DNA of 64,000 bases, taken from Roseateles_B flavus (GTDB lineage: Bacteria > Pseudomonadota > Gammaproteobacteria > Burkholderiales > Burkholderiaceae_C). The notes below the pieces were generated by a model, which was given only the letters and a program-made list of their open reading frames with translations, ran no database searches and had not been told where the DNA came from. The stretch lies in contig NZ_JBDPZC010000009.1 in the NCBI RefSeq assembly GCF_039872765.1, positions 1-64,000 of the forward strand, read 5' to 3'. Position 1 is the first letter of the stretch. Every line of letters starts with the position of its first letter. Below are positions 44,098 through 52,066 of this stretch, in pieces. Position numbers and translations under genes: made by a program.

Positions 44098-44129
44098 GCG
44101 AAAAAAAAGGAGAGCCGAAGCTCTCCTTT
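44098..44129 (-). terminator. Terminator of guaA
   Basis: Perfect 10-bp stem (44106-44115 / 44120-44129) with a TTCG-type loop on the minus strand, followed by a T8 run. It lies ~220 bp beyond the guaA stop, so the transcript includes the 63-bp repeats. Confidence 0.92.
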
Positions 44130-44154
44130 GCGTTGCAGCGGGGTGCTGCGCGTG

Positions 44155-44309
44155 ACCTCGGCGCTTGCAAGCGCCTCGGAGTCATTCGGCACATCGTCGG
44201 GCTGACTGCCTCCACCCACCTCGGCGCTTGCAAGCGCCTCGGAGTCATTCGGCACATCGTCCGGCTGACTGCCTCCACCCACCTCGGCGCTTGCAAGCGC
44301 CTCGGAGTA
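44155..44309. repeat. 63-bp tandem direct repeats in the guaA 3' region
   Basis: Units at 44155-44217, 44218-44280 and a partial third at 44281-44309. Units 1 and 2 differ at one base. Each contains the 16-bp perfect palindrome GGCGCTTGCAAGCGCC. There are no spacers, so it is not a CRISPR. Units are a multiple of three bases, but no coding role is supported. Confidence 0.92.
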
Positions 44310-44357
44310 ATGAGGCACACAACAGTCCTCAGGACTGTTGTGTGTCCCCATTACTCC
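44304..44357. repeat. 54-bp palindrome covering the guaA stop codon
   Basis: Left arm 44304-44329 and right arm 44331-44357 are inverted copies with one mismatch, one indel and a 1-nt loop. The central 14-bp arms (44316-44329 and 44331-44344) are perfect. The right arm includes the guaA stop codon (44351-44353) and the two codons before it, so the left arm is an inverted copy of the gene end fused to the tandem repeat. Confidence 0.9.
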
Positions 44358-45955
44358 CATTCAATGGTCGCAGGCGGCTTGCTCGAGACGTCGTAGGTCA
44401 CGCGGTTGATGCCGCGCACCTCGTTGATGATGCGCCCCGACACCTTCTTCAGCAGGCCGTAGGGCAGCTCGGCCCAGTCGGCGGTCATGAAGTCGCTGGT
44501 CTGCACGGCGCGCAGGGCCACCACGTAGTCGTAGGTGCGGCCGTCTCCCATCACGCCCACGCTCTTCACCGGCAGGAAGACGGTGAAGGCCTGGCTGGTG
44601 AGGTCGTACCAGGTCTTGCCCGTGGCCTCGTCCTTCCAGTGGCGCAGCTCCTCGATGAAGATCGCGTCGGCACGGCGCAGCAGGTCAGCGTAGTCCTTCT
44701 TCACCTCGCCCAGGATGCGCACGCCCAGGCCCGGGCCCGGGAAGGGGTGGCGGTAGACCATCTCGGGCGGCAGGCCCAGTGCCACGCCCAGCTCGCGAAC
44801 CTCGTCCTTGAACAGCTCGCGCAGCGGCTCCAGCAGCTTCAGGCCCAGTTGCTCCGGCAGGCCGCCCACGTTGTGGTGGCTCTTGATGGTGGTGGCCTTC
44901 TTGGTCTTGGTGCCGCCGCTTTCCACCACGTCGGGGTAGATCGTGCCCTGAGCCAGGAAGGTCGCGCCCTTGTGCCCCTGGCCGCTGGCCTTGAGCTTCT
45001 CGGCCTCGGCCTTGAACACATCCACGAAGAGACCGCCGATGATCTTGCGCTTCTTCTCCGGATCCGTGACGCCGGCCAGCTGGCCCAGGAAGAGCTCGCT
45101 GGCATCCACGCGGATCACGCGGGCGTGCAGCTTGCCTTCGAACATGTCCATGACCATGTCGCCCTCGTTGAGGCGCAGCAGGCCGTGGTCCACGAAGACG
45201 CAGGTGAGCTGGTCGCCGATGGCGCGGTGGATCAGGGCCGCGGCCACGCTGGAGTCCACGCCGCCGGACAGGCCGAGGATCACCTCCTCGTCACCCACCT
45301 GCTCGCGGATCTTCTGCACGGCTTCCTCGATGTAGTTGCCCATGACCCAGTCGCCCTTGCAGCCGGCGATGTCCCGCACGAAGCGCGTCAGCAGCGCATG
45401 GCCCTGCACGGTGTGGGTCACTTCCGGGTGGAACTGCACGGCGTAGTAGCCCTTGGCTTCATTGGCCATGCCGGCGATGGGGCAGCTGGGCGTGGAGGCC
45501 ATCAGCGTGAAGCCCGGGGGCAGCGCGGTGACCTTGTCGCCGTGGCTCATCCAGACCTTGAGCATGCCGTGGCCTTCCGGCGTGGCGAAGTCCTGCAGGC
45601 CGTCCAGCAGCTTCGTGTGGCCGTGGGCCCGGACCTCGGCGTAGCCGAACTCGCGGTGCTCGCTTGCCTCCACCTGGCCGCCCAGCTGCACGGTCATCGT
45701 GAACATGCCGTAGCAGATGCCCAGCACGGGAACGCCCAGATCCCACACGGCCTGCGGCGCGCGCAGCTCGTGGTCCTCGTAAGTCGACGCATGGCTGCCG
45801 GACAGAATGATGGCCTTGGGCGCGAAGCTGCGGATGAAGTCGTCCGAGACATCGTTCGGATGGATCTCGCAGTAGACATGGGCCTCACGGACACGGCGGG
45901 CGATCAGCTGGGTGACCTGGGAGCCGAAGTCGAGGATCAGGACTTTGTCATGCAT
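44351..45955 (-). CDS. guaA: GMP synthase (glutamine-hydrolysing)
   Basis: 534-residue cytosolic enzyme that converts XMP to GMP using glutamine. Class I glutamine amidotransferase domain (~5-200) has the catalytic Cys in LGICYGMFTMT and His-Glu in QFHPEVTHT. ATP pyrophosphatase domain has LSGGVDSSVAAALIH, and the C-terminal dimerisation part ends KPPATIEWE. ATG at 45955 (MHDKVLILDFGSQVTQL) matches homologues; a GTG at 45967 is in frame. It starts 13 bp after the MFS gene. The 3' end of guaA is a known island insertion site in other bacteria. Confidence 0.97.
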   Translation of the reverse strand: MHDKVLILDFGSQVTQLIARRVREAHVYCEIHPNDVSDDFIRSFAPKAIILSGSHASTYEDHELRAPQAVWDLGVPVLGICYGMFTMTVQLGGQVEASEHREFGYAEVRAHGHTKLLDGLQDFATPEGHGMLKVWMSHGDKVTALPPGFTLMASTPSCPIAGMANEAKGYYAVQFHPEVTHTVQGHALLTRFVRDIAGCKGDWVMGNYIEEAVQKIREQVGDEEVILGLSGGVDSSVAAALIHRAIGDQLTCVFVDHGLLRLNEGDMVMDMFEGKLHARVIRVDASELFLGQLAGVTDPEKKRKIIGGLFVDVFKAEAEKLKASGQGHKGATFLAQGTIYPDVVESGGTKTKKATTIKSHHNVGGLPEQLGLKLLEPLRELFKDEVRELGVALGLPPEMVYRHPFPGPGLGVRILGEVKKDYADLLRRADAIFIEELRHWKDEATGKTWYDLTSQAFTVFLPVKSVGVMGDGRTYDYVVALRAVQTSDFMTADWAELPYGLLKKVSGRIINEVRGINRVTYDVSSKPPATIEWE

Positions 45956-45967
45956 GGTGGTGCTCAC

Positions 45968-47242
45968 TCAATGGCCGGCCGGCGCCGGGGCAGCGCTGGC
46001 CGAAGGGGTGGCCCGCGCGAAATGGCGCCAGGCGAAGAACAGGGACAGTGCCTGCAGCAGGGCACAGAAGTAGAAGGGCGCGCCGGCCAGCCAGTTCGTG
46101 GGCGGCACATCCGAGACGAGGTACATCAGGCCCGGGCCGATCACCGGCGCCAGCACGGCCATCACGCTGTTGAGCGAGGAGACGGCGCCCATGGTCTCGC
46201 CCTGGGTGCGGGCGTCCGCCGCGTTGGAGATCAGGCTCTGCAGCGCCGTGCCGGCGGCGAAGCCCAGTACGTTGACGACGATGGGCACGAACATCATCCA
46301 GCCCTCGGTCGCCCACCCCCAGAAGGCATTGGTGAGCACCGAGGACGCCAGGCCCCACATCACCAGCTTGTGCGCCGCGAAGGCCTTCAGCAGGCGAGGC
46401 ATCAGGAAGCCCTGCACGATGACCGACATCACGCCCACCGCGAACAGCGACAGGCCGTTGGCCTTGGGACCCCAGCCGAACTTGTGCGCCGTGTAGAGCA
46501 CCCAGCTGCTGTGCAGGATCAGCTGCGCCAGGCCGCTCAGCCCGAGCACGAAGACCAGTCCGCCCACGCCCTTGAGCTTGCCCAGGCGACCGAGCGCGCT
46601 GACCGGGTTGGCCTTGCGCCACTCGAAGGGGCGGCGGTTCTCGGGCTTGAGGGACTCGGGCAGCACGAAGAAGCCGTACAGCCAGTTCACCAGAGCCAGC
46701 GAGCCGGCCACGAAGAAGGGCAGGTGCAGGTTGATGTCACCCAGGATGCCGCCCATGGCCGGCCCGAGGATGAAGCCCATGCCGAAGGCCGCGCCCAGCA
46801 TGCCGAAGCGCTTGGCGCGCTCTTCCGGCGCGCTGATGTCGGCCACGTAGGCATTGGCGACGGCGGCATTGGCCTGCATCGCACCGCTGACCAGGCGCAC
46901 GGCCACCAGCATCCACAAGGCGGTGGCGGTGGCGGTGACGAAGAAGCTCAGCGCCAGGCCGCAGAAGCCGATCAGCATCACCGGCCGGCGGCCGTAGCGG
47001 TCGGACAGGGAGCCCAGGATGGGCGAGCCGAAGAAGTTGGCGATACCAAAGGCAAAGGCCACCGCCAGATACGCCAGGTTGTGCTCGGCCGGCGTGCGGG
47101 CGAAGGTGCCTACCAGCGGTGGCAGCACAGGGATGATGAGGCCGATGCTGATCATGTCGATCAGCACGGCAATCATGATGAAGAGCATCCCGGCCTGGCG
47201 CCCGGTCTTGGGAGCGGGGGCCGGATTTTCAGACACGGTCAT
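45968..47242 (-). CDS. MFS transporter, TetA-like
   Basis: 424-residue 12-helix transporter. Motif A GSLSDRYGRRPVMLIGF between helices 2 and 3, motif C-like GPAMGGILGDINLHLPFFVA, and a first-helix segment MLFIMIAVLIDMISIGLIIP are of the TetA/TCR subfamily of proton-coupled drug exporters. It sits between guaB and guaA, so co-transcription with GMP synthesis genes is likely. A nucleobase/nucleoside-analogue exporter role is possible but unproven. Confidence 0.9.
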   Translation of the reverse strand: MTVSENPAPAPKTGRQAGMLFIMIAVLIDMISIGLIIPVLPPLVGTFARTPAEHNLAYLAVAFAFGIANFFGSPILGSLSDRYGRRPVMLIGFCGLALSFFVTATATALWMLVAVRLVSGAMQANAAVANAYVADISAPEERAKRFGMLGAAFGMGFILGPAMGGILGDINLHLPFFVAGSLALVNWLYGFFVLPESLKPENRRPFEWRKANPVSALGRLGKLKGVGGLVFVLGLSGLAQLILHSSWVLYTAHKFGWGPKANGLSLFAVGVMSVIVQGFLMPRLLKAFAAHKLVMWGLASSVLTNAFWGWATEGWMMFVPIVVNVLGFAAGTALQSLISNAADARTQGETMGAVSSLNSVMAVLAPVIGPGLMYLVSDVPPTNWLAGAPFYFCALLQALSLFFAWRHFARATPSASAAPAPAGH

Positions 47243-47275
47243 TGCTTGTGCTCATGGCTGCTGCGGGCCGGAATG

Positions 47276-47307
47276 AAAGCAGGGGCGACCTGCGTCGCCC
47301 CTGCTTT
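47276..47307. terminator. Strong hairpin between guaB and the MFS gene
   Basis: Perfect 14-bp stem 47276-47289 / 47294-47307 with a CTGC loop, 12 bp after the guaB stop. Ends in TTT only, so it may be a partial terminator or an RNA-stabilising hairpin. Confidence 0.7.
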
Positions 47308-47319
47308 GCACCTGCCGGC

Positions 47320-48792
47320 TTACTCCGATCGGTAGTTCGGCGCCTCTTTGGTGATCTGCACATCGTGGACATGGCTTTCGCGAATGCCCGCGGCGGTGAT
47401 CTCGACGAACTCGGCGCGCTCGTGCATCTCGGCGATGGTGGCGCAACCGCAGTAGCCCATGGAGGCACGCACGCCACCGGCCATCTGGAAGACGATGGCG
47501 ACCATGGACCCCTTGTAGGGCACGCGGCCTTCGATGCCCTCGGGCACCAGCTTGTCCGCGTTGGGATTGGTGGTCTCGTCGTTTTCCTGGAAGTAGCGGT
47601 CGGCCGAACCAGCCTTCATCGCGCCGATGGAGCCCATGCCGCGATAGCTCTTGTAGGAGCGGCCCTGGAAGAGGATGACCTCGCCCGGCGCTTCCTCGGT
47701 ACCGGCGAACATGCCGCCCATCATCACGGCGCTGGCGCCGGCGGCGATGGCCTTGGCGATGTCGCCCGAGTAGCGGATGCCGCCGTCGGCGATCAGCGGC
47801 ACGCCCGTGCCCTTGAGCGCGGTGGCGACGTAGTCGATGGCGGTGATCTGGGGCACGCCCACGCCGGCCACGATGCGGGTGGTGCAGATGGAGCCGGGGC
47901 CGATGCCGACCTTGACGCCGTCAGCACCCGCCTCGACCAGGGCCAGGGCCGCTGCACCGGTGGCGATGTTGCCGCCGATGACGTCGACCTGCGGGAAGTT
48001 CTTCTTCACCCAGCGCACGCGCTCGATGACGCCGGCGCTATGGCCGTGGGCCGTGTCGACCACGATGGCATCGACGCCGGCCTTCACCAGCAGCTCGACG
48101 CGCTCTTCCGTGCCCTCACCCACGCCCACCGCCGCGCCGACGCGCAGCTTGCCCTGGGCATCGCGAGCGGCATTGGGGAAGTTGGTCTGCTTGGTGATGT
48201 CCTTGACCGTCATCAGGCCGCGCAGCTCGAAGGCATCGTTGATGACCAGCACGCGCTCGAGCTTGTGCGTGTGCATCAGCGCCTTGGCCTCGGCCAGCGA
48301 GGCGCCTTCCTTGACCGTGATCAGGCGTTCGGCCGGGGTCATGATCTCGCGCACCGAGGCGTCCATGCGGGTCTCGAAGCGCAGGTCGCGGCCGGTCACG
48401 ATGCCGACCACCTTGCTGCCTTCCAGCACCGGGAAGCCCGAGATGCCGTGGTGCTCGGACAGCGCCTTGACCTGGCGGACCGTCGTGTCGGGCGTGATCG
48501 TGATGGGGTCGCGCAGCACGCCGGACTCATAGCGCTTGACGCGGGCCACTTCGGCGGCCTGCTGCTGCGGCGTGAGGTTCTTGTGGACGATGCCCATGCC
48601 GCCTTCCTGTGCCATGGCGATGGCAAGGCGGGATTCCGTGACCGTGTCCATGGCGGCGGACACCAGGGGCAGGTTGATCCGGATATTGCGGGTCAGCTGG
48701 GTGGCGAGGCTGGTGTCGCGGGGCAACACCTGGGAGAACGCAGGCACCAACAACACATCGTCGAAGGTGAGCGCTTTTCCAAGAAGGCGCAT
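47320..48792 (-). CDS. guaB: IMP dehydrogenase
   Basis: 490-residue TIM-barrel enzyme that oxidises IMP to XMP with NAD, the first step to GMP. The active-site Cys lies in GIGPGSICTTRIVAGVGVP; the CBS pair is inserted at ~95-205 (TVRQVKALSEHHGISGFPVL, AERLITVKEGASLAEAKALM). The mobile flap is YRGMGSIGAM. The order guaB - MFS - guaA is on one strand. Confidence 0.97.
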   Translation of the reverse strand: MRLLGKALTFDDVLLVPAFSQVLPRDTSLATQLTRNIRINLPLVSAAMDTVTESRLAIAMAQEGGMGIVHKNLTPQQQAAEVARVKRYESGVLRDPITITPDTTVRQVKALSEHHGISGFPVLEGSKVVGIVTGRDLRFETRMDASVREIMTPAERLITVKEGASLAEAKALMHTHKLERVLVINDAFELRGLMTVKDITKQTNFPNAARDAQGKLRVGAAVGVGEGTEERVELLVKAGVDAIVVDTAHGHSAGVIERVRWVKKNFPQVDVIGGNIATGAAALALVEAGADGVKVGIGPGSICTTRIVAGVGVPQITAIDYVATALKGTGVPLIADGGIRYSGDIAKAIAAGASAVMMGGMFAGTEEAPGEVILFQGRSYKSYRGMGSIGAMKAGSADRYFQENDETTNPNADKLVPEGIEGRVPYKGSMVAIVFQMAGGVRASMGYCGCATIAEMHERAEFVEITAAGIRESHVHDVQITKEAPNYRSE

Positions 48793-49049
48793 GAGGGTGG
48801 CTCCAGACGCAAAGCGGCATTATAGGGAAGTCGGGCGAGCCCTGCCCTGCCGGCTGTGAAAACCGGTCGCCAGGCCCGGCGCGCAAGGGGGAAGCCGGGC
48901 AAGTCGTGAACTATGGCCTTGGCTTCAGCACAGGCGGACACTAGCGTCAAGGCAGTTTCACATTCACTGACAACTGCAGGCGCAGGCACCGGCTTGAAGC
49001 CGTCGGGGCCGCCCTACACTTTGCTGGATTGACTCGGAAAAGAACTGAC

Positions 49050-49580
49050 ATGTCGTTGCGCCTCTCTCCCTGCCTTCAACTGCTGTCCTTGAGCGCATTG
49101 CTGCTGTTCGGCCCCGCGGCCGAGGCCCAGTGGAAATGGAAGGACGCCAACGGCAAGATCCAGTACAGCGACATGCCCCCGCCCCCCAGCGTGGCGGACA
49201 AGGACATCCTGCTGCGCCCCCCCGGCACCCGGGCCACCGTCGTGCCTTATGGCTCGGCCCAGGCAGCGGCAGCCAGCGCCGCCGCGGCAGCCTCCGCCAA
49301 CGCCGCAGCCCAGGCTGCCGCGAAGAAGGACGCCGACCAGCAAGGCCAGGCCAAGAAGGAGGCCGAGCAGGCACAGGCTCGTCAGGCCGAGGAAGCCAAG
49401 AAGCTCGCCGCCGCCCGCGCCGAGAACTGCCAGCGCGCCCGCCAGAACCTGGTGCTGCTGGACACCGGCCTGCGGGTCTCGACCCTCAACTCCGCCGGCG
49501 AAACGGTCTTCATGGACGACAAACAGCGCGCCGCCGAACGCGAGCGCGTGCAGGCCATCGTCAACAAGGACTGCCGCTGA
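49050..49580 (+). CDS. DUF4124-domain secreted protein
   Basis: 176-residue protein. Signal peptide (LQLLSLSALLLFGPAAEAQ), then the DUF4124 motif WKWKDANGKIQYSDMPPPP, then a ~70-residue Ala/Lys/Glu/Gln-rich helical segment likely to be a coiled coil, and a Cys-containing C-terminal part (AENCQRARQNL, VNKDCR). DUF4124 proteins are common periplasmic proteins of unknown function. It is divergent from guaB. Confidence 0.88.
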   Translation: MSLRLSPCLQLLSLSALLLFGPAAEAQWKWKDANGKIQYSDMPPPPSVADKDILLRPPGTRATVVPYGSAQAAAASAAAAASANAAAQAAAKKDADQQGQAKKEAEQAQARQAEEAKKLAAARAENCQRARQNLVLLDTGLRVSTLNSAGETVFMDDKQRAAERERVQAIVNKDCR

Positions 49581-49600
49581 GCAGGCCGCGGCGGCGCCCC

Positions 49601-49954
49601 TCAGCCGCCCGTCTTCCCTGACAGCGGCCGGTGCCGCGAGACGATCCGCCGGCCGGTGGCCCGATAGCGCAGGCGCCGGGCCTCTTTGGGGTCCACGCTG
49701 AGCGGCCGGTAGACCTCCACCCGGTCGCGGTCCCTCAGCACCGTCTCCAGGGTCTGCTGACGGCCCCACACCCCCACGCAGAGCGGCCCGCCCGCCTCCA
49801 GGCCCGCGCGGTCCTGCGCGAAGCGTGGCGAGGCCGACAGAGCCTGCGACACCGTGCTGCCAGCCGCGAGCAGCAGCGGCTCAGCCTGCACGCAGCCCGG
49901 CCGCGGGCTCCAGACCAGCTCGATGCGGATCGCTGCCGACTCAGCGGGGGCCAT
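49601..49954 (-). CDS. rnfH: RnfH family protein
   Basis: 117-residue ubiquitin-like fold protein (UPF0125). Family features IRIELVWSPRPGCVQAEPLL and VGVWGRQQTLETVLRDRDRV and EVYRPLSVDPKEARRLR are present. It overlaps ratA by 14 nt. Despite the name no rnf operon is nearby; the ratA-rnfH pair is conserved in proteobacteria. Function is unknown. Confidence 0.93.
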   Translation of the reverse strand: MAPAESAAIRIELVWSPRPGCVQAEPLLLAAGSTVSQALSASPRFAQDRAGLEAGGPLCVGVWGRQQTLETVLRDRDRVEVYRPLSVDPKEARRLRYRATGRRIVSRHRPLSGKTGG

Positions 49955-50396
49955 AGACCACCTCGGCCCGCTTGACGAAGGAATCCACGAAGGTCGCAGC
50001 GATGCGGTCGAAGACCGGGCTCACCACCGCCTCGAGGGCTGCGCTGGAGAAGGCGTAGTGCAGTTCGAACTCGACCTTGCAGGCCTGCGGGGCCTGACCC
50101 GGCCCGGCGCTCAGCGGGAGGAAGGTCCAGTCCCCCTCCAGCGTGGAGAAGGGGCCATCGACCAGCCGCATGGCCACGCGCTCATGCCCCTCGTGGGTGT
50201 TGCGCGTCGAGAAGGACTGGCGCACCCCGGCGATGGACAGGCCCACGCGCGCCGTGACGCCGTCCTCGTGCGTCTCCAGCACCTCGGCACGGTCGCACCA
50301 GGGCAGGAACTCGGGATAGCGGGGAATGGCCGTCACCAGGTCATGCATTTCCTGGGGCGTGTACCAGAGCAGAACGGACTTCTTCACATGCTTCAT
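49941..50396 (-). CDS. ratA: RatA/COQ10-like START-domain protein
   Basis: 151-residue START-like protein MKHVKKSVLLWYTPQEMHDL with IPRYPEFLPWCDRAEVLETH. Called RatA toxin in E. coli, but it is related to mitochondrial COQ10, a ubiquinone-binding protein, and a role in ubiquinone use is the more general view. It is coupled to rnfH and divergent from smpB with 46 bp between them. Confidence 0.94.
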   Translation of the reverse strand: MKHVKKSVLLWYTPQEMHDLVTAIPRYPEFLPWCDRAEVLETHEDGVTARVGLSIAGVRQSFSTRNTHEGHERVAMRLVDGPFSTLEGDWTFLPLSAGPGQAPQACKVEFELHYAFSSAALEAVVSPVFDRIAATFVDSFVKRAEVVYGPR

Positions 50397-50442
50397 ACAA
50401 TGCCGGGATTGTATTGGCCGCACGCGGCCCGAATGAGCCTCC

Positions 50443-50907
50443 ATGTCCATCGCTGAAAACCGCCGCGCCCGATTTGAGTACCACATCGAAGAGCAGTACG
50501 AAGCCGGCATCGTGCTGGAGGGCTGGGAGGTCAAGGCCATCCGCGAAGGCCAGGTGCAGTTGCCCGATGGCTACGTGGTGATCAAGGACGGCGAGCTCTA
50601 CCTCATCGGCTGCCGCATCAACCCGCTGCGCACCGCCTCCACCCACGTCAACCCGCTGGCCGACCGCACGCGCAAGCTGCTGATGAAGAAGGAGCAGATC
50701 CGCCGCCTCATCGGCAAGGTGGAACAGCGCGGCTTCACCATCGTGCCGCTGAACCTGCACTACAAGGACGGGCGGGTGAAGGTCGAGATCGCGCTGGCCA
50801 AGGGCAAGGCCCAGCATGACAAGCGCGAGACCGAGAAGAAGCGGGACTGGGAGCGTGAAAAGGGCCGCCTGATGCGCCACAAGGTCGGCGGCCCCGCCAA
50901 GGACTGA
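50443..50907 (+). CDS. smpB: SsrA-binding protein
   Basis: 154-residue tmRNA partner in ribosome rescue. Core NRRARFEYHIEEQYEAGIVL, EGWEVKAIREGQVQLPDGYV, RTRKLLMKKEQIRRLIGKVE, and a basic C-terminal tail (HDKRETEKKRDWEREKGRLM) that enters the decoding site. The ssrA gene is not in the window. Confidence 0.97.
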   Translation: MSIAENRRARFEYHIEEQYEAGIVLEGWEVKAIREGQVQLPDGYVVIKDGELYLIGCRINPLRTASTHVNPLADRTRKLLMKKEQIRRLIGKVEQRGFTIVPLNLHYKDGRVKVEIALAKGKAQHDKRETEKKRDWEREKGRLMRHKVGGPAKD

Positions 50908-50974
50908 AGCCAACGGACACACCCGCGGCGCCGCATCCGGCCCATACTGTCCCCATCCCTCCTGGAGGACAGCC

Positions 50975-52066
50975 ATGCCCCACCCCAGCCTCCCCACGGA
51001 CACCCTGCTGGCCCTGCTGCGTCATGCGCCCAAGGCCGAGCTGCACCTGCACATCGAAGGCACCCTGGAGCCCGAGATGATGTTCGCGCTGGCGCAGCGC
51101 AACGGCATCACCCTGCCCTACCCCGACGTCGCCACGCTGCGCCGGGCCTACGACTTCCAGAACCTGCAAAGCTTCCTGGACCTCTACTACGCCGGGGCCA
51201 GCGTGCTGCTGCAGGCCCGCGACTTCGAGGACCTGGCCTGGGCCTATTTCCAGCGCGCCCGGGCCGATGGCTGCGTGCGCTGCGAGATCTTCTTCGACCC
51301 GCAGACCCACACCGACCGCGGCGTGCCGTTGGCCCTCGTGATGCAGGGCCTCAACACCGCCATCGCGCGCGCCCGGCGCGAGCTGGGGCTCAGCGTCGGG
51401 CTCATTCCCTGCTTCCTGCGCCACCTCAGCGAGGAGGCCGCCCTGGACACGCTGGAAGCCCTCAAGCCCTACCGCGAGGACCTGCTGGGCGTCGGCCTGG
51501 ACAGCAGCGAGCTGGGCCATCCACCCGAGCAGTTCGCCATGGTCTTCGCCGCCGCGGGCGCCCTGGGCCTGCACCGCGTGGCCCATGCCGGCGAGGAAGG
51601 CCCGCCCGCCTACATCTGGGATGCCCTGCGCAGCCTGCATGCCGAGCGCATCGACCACGGCGTTCGCTGCCTGGAGGACGCCGCGCTGGTGGCCCATCTG
51701 CGCCAGGCCGGCACGCCGCTGACCGTCTGCCCGCTGTCCAACGTCAGGCTGCGCGTGGTGCAGCGCCTGGAGGACCATGCCCTGCCGCAGCTGCTGGCCG
51801 AGGGCCTGTGCGCGATGATCAATGCGGACGACCCCGCCTACTTCGGCGGCTACCTGATGGACAACATCGAGGCCTGCGCCCGCGCGATGCCGCAGCTGGG
51901 CCTGGCCGAATGGCACCGCCTGCTGGACAACAGCCTGGCGGCCAGCTTCGCGCCGGATACCGACAAGATCGCCTGGCGCGCCCGGCTCGCACGGGATTTC
52001 GCCGCGGCCGGCTTCGATCCGGGCTTTGACCCGGACGCCCCCGCGGACCTCAGCCCAGACGCCTGA
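50975..52066 (+). CDS. add: Adenosine deaminase
   Basis: 363-residue zinc hydrolase of purine salvage. Metal ligands HLHIEGTLEPEMM at the N-terminus, HAGEEGPPAYIWDAL centrally and NADDPAYFGGYLMDN near the C-terminus, with IDHGVRCLEDAAL between. Some members of this bacterial branch act on adenine rather than adenosine; the sequence does not settle it. The gene ends inside the convergent metC by 17 bp. Confidence 0.93.
   Translation: MPHPSLPTDTLLALLRHAPKAELHLHIEGTLEPEMMFALAQRNGITLPYPDVATLRRAYDFQNLQSFLDLYYAGASVLLQARDFEDLAWAYFQRARADGCVRCEIFFDPQTHTDRGVPLALVMQGLNTAIARARRELGLSVGLIPCFLRHLSEEAALDTLEALKPYREDLLGVGLDSSELGHPPEQFAMVFAAAGALGLHRVAHAGEEGPPAYIWDALRSLHAERIDHGVRCLEDAALVAHLRQAGTPLTVCPLSNVRLRVVQRLEDHALPQLLAEGLCAMINADDPAYFGGYLMDNIEACARAMPQLGLAEWHRLLDNSLAASFAPDTDKIAWRARLARDFAAAGFDPGFDPDAPADLSPDA

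Noticed and set aside
44155..44309. CRISPR array
   Set aside because: The repeats are directly adjacent with no unique spacers, and there are only two and a half units of 63 bp. No cas genes are present.
43983..44360. Repeat-containing ORF over the guaA 3' repeats (SEALASAEVGGGSQPDDVPN-type repeats)
   Set aside because: Repeat length is a multiple of three, which keeps any frame open. No ribosome site or independent homology supports a protein; the region is better explained as untranslated guaA mRNA.
44165..47335. Long plus-strand frame through guaA and the MFS gene
   Set aside because: Shadow of two well-identified genes on the other strand; the His/Asp/Gln-rich product is typical of antisense translation.
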